This document shows, piece by piece, positions 38,401-50,400 of a stretch of 64,000 nucleotides of DNA (position 1 is the stretch's first letter; each line of letters opens with the position of its first letter). A model generated the notes under the pieces. The model did no database searches. It was not told the DNA's origin and saw nothing but the letters and a program-made list of their open reading frames with translations. The position numbers and the translations under genes were made by a program. Source of the stretch: Crossaster papposus. Its lineage: Eukaryota > Echinodermata > Asteroidea > Velatida > Solasteridae. The stretch covers positions 241,001 through 305,000 of the forward strand of contig JBAIAA010001143.1 of assembly GCA_037893245.1 (NCBI GenBank), in the 5' to 3' direction.

Positions 38401-41400
38401 TGGCCAATACATGATACGAACGTCCACCCCTGGTAAAATGACAATTTCTACCACTATACTTAATTTTATTGGCGTTTACGTAGCTTTTCAGTCTTTTATG
38501 TTTCTTATTCTGTATAATTTAAAAGCTTTTTTTTACGTTCTGTACGTTAATTCCCTACAATTTTTCAAATGAATTATAATCTTTACGTGGGAGGATGAAC
38601 ATTTGTGAGAACACCTTAGATGTCCAAGCGAATGGACCAATAGAAATGCGCGTTGGTTTCCCATGCCTTGGGCTGTTTTCCGAACCCCAGCTTTGTCTTC
38701 GTCTCAGGCTTCATTCATACAGTTTAGCAATAGGATTTAGCCGGAGACGAAGCCAAAGACAGGGTTTGGAAACGGCCTTGGTCTGTTTGCAACGGAGGCT
38801 TAATTGGGCGCATGAATCTTTGCGCTAATAACCACGGTTCTTGCCGAATGTCCGCAGGGGTTTGAGCGCTATTAGTATAAAGCTCGTAAAAGCGCTGTGT
38901 GGCTCAAATTTGCACCCAGAGCTTTCAAGAGTTTACTCTTGTAGGATTTAACGAAAGACTTTTCCCATATGTATGCACTTCTCTCCAAACCAATTCGTAA
39001 ATGTGATGTTGCATTGAAACTAGTAATGCACCAAAACTTGGTAATGACTTCAGCTCACAAGATTCATATATGGCGAGCTTATATTTATTACTTACGCGAC
39101 GATATTATTACCGGTTTTCTCGGCTATTTAAAAACATTTTCCACTCAATTTCACAAACTCTTGTATCTAGCATTCAATTTCGTCTGAAAACAAAATTGAC
39201 ACACTTTTCCCAATCATTCAATTGCAACGTTTGGTCACCCCTTTTAAACACCGGGTCGGTAATATTCGCCATTACAGATTAAATTCATCTAAGCTGTTGT
39301 CGAAAGGCAGCATTCAGAAATAGAGACAAATTTAATTTCTGATTGCTGCCTTTGAGCAACAGCTTAGACGAATTTGATTAGTGATGACAAATATCCCCGA
39401 GAACACTGTTTAAATAGAGTTACTAAAATTTGAAATTGAATGGTAAAATTTCTAAATTGGTGTGGTAAAAGCGTGGTAAATCTTTTGAATGTGAGTGTTG
39501 GTAAATTTAAATGAAAAATGTTTTTAAATAGCCGGAAAAACCTATACCGGTACCAAAGAAATATCTTCTTTATACTTCAATACCACAGACTGTCCTGTTT
39601 TCACCGATCCGACACCAATTACAGCAAATCCCGTTGAGGAAGGCGATGACATCATACTGTCCTGCAGCGCTGACGCCAGTCCCATGACTCCTGACTTGAT
39701 CACATGGGAGAAGGTTGGGTCCCTCGACTTCCTGCTCTCTGTTTACAGCGACGGTACCAGTAACCTGACACTAAGCAGCATTAGCCAGGAGCAGGCTGGG
39801 CCGTACAGATGCCGCGGAGACAATGGCGTACCACCTGTTACCTATTCAAGATCCATAGATGTCAGCGTTCTCTGTAAGTATTTTGTCACATCACAAACGG
39901 GTATTCAGTAATACTGCTGCTTGATTGGTAATTATTAGCCTATTGGCATATTGAACAATCACAGTATTGTTATATTTGGTAGACTAAAAGTACGTAAGCA
40001 TGCTTGTAAATTGCCCAATGTATTATTGTAACGGGATGGTAGTGACTTGAAGCCAGTGCAGTTCCGATGTATTTCTATTTTGTACATTATGAATGCGTAA
40101 GACTATGTGCATGTCCAAAAGTTGCAGGTGTGTGATTGGTGAACAAAGCCCCATAGGTAAAGTATAATACATGTATGCGGAGTTGTGCAATGTGTGTGGT
40201 TACCTGGGCGGTAGATACATAATGCTCTAGGAAAGTGAATTTGTTAAGTGCTGGACAGTGCTCACGTTTAGTAATTGTGCTCTGCGTTTGTACTCCTCGT
40301 GTTTGCAATGCTTACGTGCTGCATTGAACATTGCTTATTATATGTGACCGGCTCTACAAAAAGGTGTCTTCCAGTTCGCGCCGGATGTCGTATATAAACG
40401 CAAAGTTTTCCCCAAATTCGAAACAGATGACGCATAAGCACGCCAAGTTCAAGTTCGGAAATCTCTGTCAGCAGCGAGCAAGGCCGGAAATGCGTTGGTG
40501 TGCTTCCCGGCACTATCGGCCTGAACACGCTTCGGATCAAGTTTTGTTAAAAATAATCCCGCCCCTCGGCTCAGTGATGTTAAAATAATCCCGGCGCGAA
40601 CTGGTAAAGTCGCGCTATGCACTATCGGGTAATGGCCCGCTCAACGTTGAGAGGGTAAACTTTTCATCAAAATGTGTTTTTTATTTGTTGTCATGAATGA
40701 AATCTTAAATACCTACAGTTTTAGGTTTCATTAAAAGAAATGTTGATTTTAATGAATAAAGTGGAAAAAACAACCATTTTGTTTGCATCGTTCTGTTGAA
40801 GTACAACAGAGCCGGCTATTTCCAAGCCTGTTTTCTCAGTTGGTTTTGAACTCTGAAACAGTGATCAATATGTAAACATGTCGTGTCTCCAAAATGGGAG
40901 GGGCTATGGATCTCTATTAAATACTAAATGAAAGTATACGTTGTGGGCTTTCTTCTTCTTCTTCTTCATTCATTCATTTTCATGATGACTTGATGAGTTG
41001 GGCCCAACTGTCCCTGTCGAGCATAGCATTGGAAAGAGATGGACCACTCAGACCAGTTTCTAGCTCGATGGATGTTTTCAGGGTCATGCTGGGACGACCT
41101 TTACGTCGAGGGGCTTCTGGATTCCAAAGGAGAACTCGACTAGCTGGCTCATTATGTCGATAAACGTGACCGGCTAGCCGAAGGCGACGCTGTCTGATGG
41201 TGGTGGAGATAATGGGAAGGGCACCGTAAAGAACAGAGTTAGGGAGATGTTGTTGCCATGAAACGTTCTGTACAGCCCGCAACATCCGTGTATAGGTGCC
41301 ATCAATGGATGCAGGGATCTGTTTGGTCAGAGTCCAGGACTCGCAACCATAGAGAAGGATGGATTCTACTGAGGTCTTGAAGATCTTAAGTTTGGTGGTC

Positions 41401-44400
41401 TTGGAGATCGAGGATCGCCATACTTTGGTCAGTGAGAACAGAGCAGACCAAGCTTGAGCTTTTCTACACTCGATGTCATGAGCTGTGTTGGTGTAGGAGC
41501 CCAGATACTTGAAGTCATCGACTTTATTGAGCTTACTTCCATCTAGTGCAGTGACGTCATCAGAGGTAGATGGGTTGATGACCATGTACTTAGTCTTCTT
41601 TGTATTAAGAGAGAGACCAACGGATTTGCAGCAAGCTTCTAATTTATGGAGGAGAGATTCGGCATCAAGGAGGGTGTCAGCAAGCAGACTAATGTCATCT
41701 GCATAATCTAGGTCGGATAGGTATTGGGCAGGGTGTCTACTACTCCTACGGCGTGAGAGGGTGAGACCATCAGTTACGTTTAATGCTATCCGCAGGGCAT
41801 AATCCAGAACTATGATGAATAGGTAGGGGGCAAGAGGATCACCTTGAAGAACTCCAGTGTTGATGGAGAATGAATCTGATTCACCTTCGGGAGTGAGAAC
41901 AACAGCACTTGTATCTTCATACATAATTTTGATGGCATTAATGGTCTCCTCCGGGATACCGTAAGCATGCAGGATCTTAAACATTGTTGGTCTGTCAACA
42001 GAGTCAAATGCTTTACGGAAATCAATGAAAATGATGGCAGCTTCCTTCTGGTGGTTACGAATTTCCTCAATAAGGCGCCTGAGGGCAAGGATTTGAGATG
42101 AGGTTGAACGTCGAGGACGAAAGCCATTTTGATTGGGACGGAGTATCTTCTCAACTTCCGGACGAATGCGGTTCAGAAGAAGTCGATTGTATACCTTGGC
42201 AGCAGTTTGAGAGAGGCTAATTCCCCGGTAATTGTCTGGGATGGTGAGGTCCCCTTTCTTTGGAACTGGGACGATGCCGGACAAGCCCCATTCTGGAGGG
42301 CGGTTACCTTCAAGGGCTGCATTGCAGAACCTTGTGATATATTTCTTGAGTTTAGGAAGCCTCCAAACTTCAATAGGTATGTTGTCCAAACCAGGAGCCT
42401 TGCCAAGCTTCATTTGTTTAATGGCTATGTTGACCTCGGCTTGGGAGAATTTGCCAGTTGGGATGTTAGGGTTTGGATCAAAGACGGGATCAATGGAGAC
42501 TGGGTCATTGGAGACATTATCAGAGTTGAGAAGCTTCTCAAAATAGGATTTCCAAGAGGCAAGTCGATCATCACCTTGAATGAAAACGGTGTTTGGACGT
42601 TTACCAGAGAGCTGTTTTACCAGTTTCCAGGCATTTTGAATGGAGTTGGTCGATTCCCACTCGTTAAAAGCACTGAGGATACTGTTGACTCTGAGGTCTT
42701 CTTGTTCGTCATACACACTACTGAGGTTGGATTGAGCAGTAGGAAGATTGGTTGGTAAGGAGGTGAGTACCTTTGTTCGAGCTACATTGACTGGTGTCGA
42801 TGATGCAATGCTAGATGATCGTTTGGTTAGTGATGGAAGGAGAGACTTCCCAACACTCTCACACACTTTGACGAAGGAGCCATAAGATTGGTCGTCCGGG
42901 CACAGTGAGGACCACTCATGGGTGATACGGTCCTCTATAGAAGATGCAAGTTCTTTATCTGAAACCATTGCAGACCAGTTCAGTTTAGGACGGGCAGTAG
43001 TTTTTGTGGAACGAAGACTGAGCCTTATCTTAGCACAGACTATACGATGGTCGGAGCCAATTGGGTCAGATGTTGAATACGCTTGAGAATCTAGGATGCT
43101 GTTTCTCCAACGTTAAATATTAAATGATCATTGTTAATCAAGGTTTTTGACAATCATCTTGCAATGTGTCTTTGTTTGTACCAGTTTATCTCTCAATTAA
43201 CAGAGTTTAACAATCATCATAATCGGTGGTAAATTTCTTCCAAAACAGACCTGCATCCTAGCCTCTGTGGTCTCTCGTCTGGCAAAAAGCCTTGGATTAG
43301 GAAGATTATCTTCACCCAGATAGATAATCCTAATGGACCTAGGCTGGACTAGGGAGATTTCTGCCACACTATTGATGATAAACATCATCTAATCCTATTA
43401 TTTAGGTCACCAGCAAATGTATTGTATATTCTGAATTGGCGGTTATTGTAAAACAAAATGCCTAAAGACTGTTTTGAATATTGTCGATCATACCACAATC
43501 TGACCTATTTTAATTTTTAACGAATTTGGGGTTTTAGCATATATTCTAGTTCTTCATAATCAAATCTTTATTTTCTCCAAATTTCAAATTTGTACGTGGT
43601 CCAGTTAACTAATTAAGCTAATTCAACTAACTAAAGAATTTTAGTTTTTAAAACGATAATTTAAAATACAAACTGACACATCGATATGGGTCACTTCGTG
43701 AAATGCGTAAACATGTTTCCACGAAGTGACTTATCCAGTCTGGTACCTGGACTTAATTTGGTCCCTCTAACTTTCATTTGAAGTTGAGTCGGGATCCGTC
43801 TTTAGCGTTGTCAGAAACAATGGCGGCATGTAGTGCATGTCGTTTGGTGGCTGAGCGAAAGCAAGTTTGTAACAGATAAGAATAAAAGCAATAAATATAA
43901 ATACACATTAACAAAGAGTTTATGTTCACCCTATGTGTTTGGGAATTTATTTTCTAATTTAATTCCTTCAGCTATTGTAGCATTTAACTTTGTAATTAAC
44001 ATTAATATAGGTTTTTCCGCTCAATTTCGGCAAATGAGCAGCGATTTTGCCTCCCCAGTTTTTGCTGCTCATTATAAATTCAGAATTCGGGCATTCAATT
44101 TAGTTTTGAGGCATTCAAATTCCTTTATAATGTGTTCAATTTAGCACATCGTCGTTCTTTTTTGTGACGCACAATCATCATTCAATTTAGCAAAGCTGGT
44201 TCAACTGGAGATATTTCAATTTCGTAATGAGGAAATCAATTTCGCTATAAAATGAGAATTCAAATAAGTATACGACAAATAAATGCAAACAAACAGATAA
44301 ACAAATACATTTTGCCAGACATCTGTTTCATATCATTACTTATAAGTCAGTCAAACCTTTTGTTTTTCTTTATTCATTTATGTTTCTTGTACCTTTTATA

Positions 44401-47400
44401 TGGAGACTATAGTGATTTTTTTATTTTTTTATTTTTTTTGGGGGGGGGGGGGGGAGGGGACGGGGACGGGGTAATTGGTTGACCAAGACCTAATTTGTTT
44501 TTGTGTTTGTGAAACAAACGTTTAATAATGTTCGGGTGTTTCTTAATGTTTCCTATTGTTTATTAATGTTATTCCTGTGCCAATAAGTCAACCATATTTA
44601 TGCCTTTAACATTCTGAAGTAAACAGTTTAACGGCATTTATTAGATTGCTCAAATGGCAGAAATGCCTGCCCAATAATAAATTCAAATGACTGAATATAC
44701 ATGTACGTCTCAAAAAAGCTCACGCGAATTTGAATGCTGTTTTGTTGAATTGTTAAATTGAATTGGTTATTGTGTTTCGATTGACACAACAGTACTTTTG
44801 ACTAGTCATAAAACAAAATCAAATGACTAATTTCAGCAGCATTCGATTTCGTGCAAAATAAAGTGGCGCGGTGGTTAAATTGGCTGCTCATTTGCCGAAA
44901 TTGACTGGGAAAACATATGTGACCCGCTCCTACGAAACCCGACATAATTCGCACAGGCTATTTCGAGATACAGCTTGTCAGAGTTGAAAAATGTAGCAGA
45001 CATCAATTTTAGTTTTTAACTTTATTGCTGAGAAAGTACAAAACTCATGCATTTATTGTGGCAAACTGTGTCCTTAAAGTGGTAATTTATCTTCCAAATA
45101 CATCAAATTTGTCATAGATTATCGGGAATTAAAAGTATGTATGATATAAAGGCGGTTTTGGTACCAAATGAAAGCTGAAGATGTGTACTAAATGGAAATA
45201 TCTCACTGAAAAAAACCCACCACTTATATCTGGTTTTGTGGGAGCAGGCCACATATATTATAACAAAATCAACAAATTACAATGAAGCTCGATAGACCTA
45301 AATAATTATGTGAAGAGGTACGCGCCCAGTTAAGGTCACTATCAGCTACATAGAAATCTAATTTTCTCGATAGGTCACTGTTTGCACGCATGAAATATGA
45401 AAGTAGGTCACTATAGCTGTCAGCCACCGTAATTGAACTTTTTTGGTTCACGAAGTGGCCTATCTGGGAAGATCGCTGATCGTGCGCATGAAATATGAAA
45501 ATTAAATTTTCACGAAGCGACATGACTTTGCCGCCTAGTTTTAATCTGGCACTGTTATGATGAGTTGTTGCCTTATAAACAGTTTAATATCATACATTGA
45601 CTGTCAAACTATACTACATTAACAACTGAGTTAACCCTCTTATATACATGTACATGTGCAGTTACCATAGAGCTGTCAGACCTTTCAAAACCTTTCAAGT
45701 TTCCTGGACTAAAGGGTTTTGAAAGGTGAGAAAGCTGTCTGACAAAATAAACCTATGAAAGATTTTGAAAGGTAAAACAACTCTCTGAACAAACTGGTGT
45801 GAAGTTTTGGAAAGTCTGGCCGTTTTCTGATAGACTTCCCATACCTTTATCATAGGGGCATACCATACCAAAAAAAAAATGAAATGTTTTGAAATGTTTA
45901 GCTGTTTTCTGTGAGAGATGTTCTATATAATGTGCTGGGGAGTAATTCTACCTTTCAAAACATTTCAAAAGGTTTTGAAAGGTCAAACCATGCCTGTATG
46001 CATAGCAACTGTACTGATATTTGGTTGAGCAATAGCTCCACCTTTCATTTCCTTTCGCAAGGTTTTGGAAGGTCTGGCCGTTTTCTGATAGACTTCCCAT
46101 ACCTTTATCATAGGGTATACCATAGCCCAGTTTTTCTACCTTTCAATTCCTTTCAAAAGGTATTGAAAGGTGTGGTAGTGCAGTAGCAACACATTCTGGA
46201 GCGTTTTGAAAGGTTCATACTTTTTTTTATCCATTTTGCCCCGTAAGCAGATTTTGAAAGGTTTTGAAAGGTGAAACCATAGGAGGGTTAAAGGTAGTAT
46301 ACACCATTGGTAATTGCTTGAATTATCATGAATGGGTAGATTTGGGGGGTTGTATTTCATAGTAAATATCGTTTAACTGACTTTTCCGAAGTTTTACAAT
46401 CATGGATGCCGAGAAAAGCACGAAAAACAGCGTTTGTTTTCAACCGGGGTCGAGCAGTTATTCTTATGTTATCTTTGTTTTTTCGGACGGCGATCGCGAA
46501 TTTTTCTTTATAAAATTCATTTTTTTGGGAATAATTACAGGATATCTAGCGCAATCCTTTTGCTGAATGCCTAGAATCATTATTTACTTTCAATTGAGTA
46601 AGATATTTCTTAATAATTCGGTAGTAAATATTTTCGATATCTGCAAATGGTGTATACTACTTTTAATACAGCAATGTGTTGTGAGGTAAATTGTGGATTC
46701 AAAATAGGCCTAAATTATAATGCGTTTTTCTCGAAGGACAACAACTTAGATAGGTCAGAATGTGGTGTGATCAATGATATGTATTACGACGTCACTAGTT
46801 TGATTTTTCGAAACGAAATACCACAAGGAGTAAATTAGCCGCTTTCCTATTTTTGTGCTATTCAATTTTCTTTTTGCAGATGAAGCCACTATATCAAGCT
46901 GGGATAACACCTTTGTAGAAGCCGATGAGGGCGAGGGCGCTATGCTGGCCTGTACGGCCAGTGGCAACCCCTACCCTTTGATGAGATGGTTGAGTCCAAC
47001 CGGCTCCAGAATGACCAATCAAACCGAGCCTGGCAGGATAACCCAAGTCGATATCATTCGCGGCGGGGATGTTGTCTATGGGTACACTGTGACCAGCACC
47101 CTGCACATCAGAAACGTTACTGGTATTGGAGACTACGGCTTTTATGTCTGCACCTGTGGAAACGGTGTGGGGAGAGTGGAGGCGTTGCCCATTCAGTTGA
47201 CTTCAAGGGGTGAGTTTTCTCTAGCTATGGCTACGACTATTGTTAGGATACAGCTATTGTAGACATAGACAAAATCTCTAGGCAATAGTTTCTGATGCGA
47301 CAATAGTCATCTTTGGAACTGACTGGCTATAATGACTGACTGACTGACTGACACTTGTGAATATAAGCCTGATTGTTCTCTGGTTAGAAGATTAGAGTAG

Positions 47401-50400
47401 TGTTTTCGTATAGTATTGAGCACAGACGCTAGATCTGCCCGTTAGATAACATAAGAGTGAGACACATTATTAGGAGACATCCTGATTACACCGGCAGCCC
47501 ACACCTGCCTTAGGGTACGTTCAGACGGTGGCGTAAGTTAATCTAATCCAAAAATACTAAGTTAATCTGTCCGTTGGAACGCTCTAATCCACCCGCGCGG
47601 CGTAAGTTACGCGACCAAAATGGCGTAACTTACGCTTCCCAAAAGTGGCCGATTAGATTAAGTTGAGCGAAAGATAACGATCTCCCCCCGCGGCGATGAG
47701 CCATGAAGTGCCGTTGGAACGCAACTGACCTCGGCCACTTCCGGTGTTAGTTTATTCACATTGACCTTTTTCGTAACAGGTCCAGGCCGTGCTCATTAGC
47801 CGGGCACGGACAAGGCGATATATTTGTGAACCCTTCGCAATGATGGCCACCGCGCCGAGAATACATCCGATTGCCCGTTGCCTTCGTTTGACAAACTGCC
47901 AAAAACGCCAACGGGTAGCGTGGTCTTGTTGACGCAATCGGTTGTTTTTCAGTCTTCTGAGCCTCTTCAGCACACGATTTAGTATTCAACTCTCCGGGCT
48001 CGGAATCCGACGATCGTTCCCTTTTATCCCGAATACAGGCAAGCAAAAACACGAGAAAAACTTTAGCATTGATCATCATCGGCGCCATTTTGATAACTCA
48101 TGGCCTGTCGCACGTGCAATTACATGAACATGTATGCGTGTGTGTGTACATTGTACATGTACACGGTTTATTCACCAGACCGTTTTACAAACCCTAGCTT
48201 AGGCCAGTCGGTCACTGCGCTCCATTATTATAGGCAAACTACATAAACAAAGCCGATATTGCGAAGAGGCTGAAGTTTGGAAAACGGCAGTACGCTTGCG
48301 CTCTAATGTACATGTATACTGTATACTATACTGTACAACACTGTCCTTGTTTCCCGCGCGCGCGCTTTAACCGGAAGGCTGAGAAAGTGGTGTTTGCGTT
48401 GCGTAACCACGATGGCGTAACTTGACCAACTTTTCCGCCTGGGAAATGGCGTAACTTTCTCGTTTGAACGCAAGCATGTTTTGGATTAAAAACGGAATAA
48501 CTTAGTATTTTTGGATTAGATTAACTTACGCCACCGTCTGAACATGCCCTTATAGTATTAACCTAACAGCACTTAACCGTGACTATAATAAAAACCAGGC
48601 TGGTGATGGAAATGGGGCGTACAAATGAAACAAAGGTTAAAGCAAAAAAAAGTGTGTGGTCAAACTGTGCTGAAGTGAAGAAATTTTGTCTGACAAAATA
48701 ATAATAATGGGGCTAATCATCCAATATTGGCAGCTGTAAAGTTGAATTGTGAAGGATGTCACGTACATTAGTACCCCGGTCATTGGGCCCACAAAACATT
48801 CCAAATACCGTCTCAGTTGAGTAAACAGCTCGATGCTGTCATTTCGGCGCAAAGCAGCTATAAATCAACCATCTCTGCCCTCAATCACATCTGCCCTCAA
48901 AGGTATACTCATTTAATCGTGAGTGGGGAGAAGCAATGAGTGAAAAGTGCTTGCCCAAGGGCACACGTACAATAGTCCCAGGCCAGACTCGAACCCACAA
49001 CCTGCAGCTTTACCTACAGATTGTAAATTCAATGCTCCAGACCACGAGGCCACGGCACTCCACAAAATGGCGACAATTTGTTGGACCTTAAAATCATGCA
49101 CTGAGATTGGTCAATTATTTTTAGGGTTGTGACCAATTGTATTGGTCTATTGTGAATCGCCTGGAATATACATGCAATTGGTATTGTGATTCGCGTGCCT
49201 GTTGGTTTAACATTCAAGGTAATTGTTCAAGGGCTTCTTTTTTGGTGGACTAGTTTTGCCAGCAGCACCGACGAATGTCTCCATCAATGAGGCTGTTAAC
49301 ACGGCTTCGTCCATCACAGTATCGTGGTCACCTAGCAACGAGGTTGCACCGAATCTCTGGTACCACGTCAATTATAGAGAGCTTGCCGCAATGGTCGACT
49401 TCGATCCCAGCACACGCAGCGACAGACTACATGACGTCACTTCGTTCACTGTGATGGGACTGCGTCCGTACACCGTGTACGAGATCGAGGTTTATGCAGC
49501 AAACGTCAACGGCGCTAGTGAAGCTGTAACGATCTTAGGCACGACTGCGCGTAAGTATGCAGTTAATTATGTGTCGTCTCTTGAAGGTTGACGTGTTGTA
49601 CTTTTACTGAACTGACTTGTAGCTTTACTGTTTACTTTACTGTCCAGTTGAGAGTACAGAGGTCAATTACACAAAACTTGTCTTATCTTGCAACTCATCT
49701 TAGGACTTAATTGAGACAAATCCCCGCTCTAAGATCAATTTTGGCTAAGACATGTACTAAGATCAATTTCACTAAACCTACCTTATGAAAGATGCGTCAC
49801 AACTACTAATTTGATGGCCGTTCTTTTTTGTTACCGTCAGAGACAACAGTCGTAAAAAAGAAATGCGCAAACCAACTTTCTGCACGCGCGCCTGCATAGA
49901 AAACCAAGTTTCACTAGAAGACTACTCTAGTAAAAAAATGTATAGTTCTGCACATCCTACACAAGATAAACGAGTTATTGGCGTATAATTGTATTTTGTA
50001 AATTATTTGTTTTTTTTTACTTATACACATACATGTATGTATCAAAAATCTGTTTAAACCTGTTTCTTCTTTGAACCTTCGAACGAGAAGAAAATGCGAC
50101 ACATCACGTAAAGTTATGACAGAGTATCCTTACACTGGCCTAGAAGAAACTGTGCAGTAAAGTATTTTGCAGTATTGAACTGTGTACTGAAGTTGAATGT
50201 CTACGGCGTTGGGGTTAATATTTATACTGCATCTTTCTCTAAGTATGCACTAGGATGGTGAGCCTCACCGGGTGTCCGTACCAAATCGTAGCAGGAGGCA
50301 GCGTTTCCTTGAGCTGTGTAGCTGAGAGTACAAACCCAGCCACCAATCTGACTTGGCTGCGAGACAACGTTGAGCAAACCAGTCATGAACAGCCAATGAT

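Noticed and set aside
42129..42758. 209-codon plus-strand frame
   Set aside because: It is the antisense shadow of the RTE-like RT frame, which has clear RT motifs on the other strand.
47756..48088. 110-codon minus-strand frame as a Harbinger transposase
   Set aside because: No DDE motif or Myb-like helix pattern can be seen; it is too short and may be chance inside the non-autonomous element.
48976..49056. True tRNA gene on the minus strand
   Set aside because: A- and B-box-like segments are present, but the cloverleaf stem ends do not pair convincingly and a SINE body follows; the same unit is duplicated at 57424-57571.
50249..50260. Splice acceptor at cactag (50253) or a translation start at ATG 50255 for the D exon
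   Set aside because: Using the tag shifts the phase, and an ATG start would make D a gene start. The aag at 50241-50243 keeps phase 1 and restores two conserved N-terminal residues, including a cysteine.
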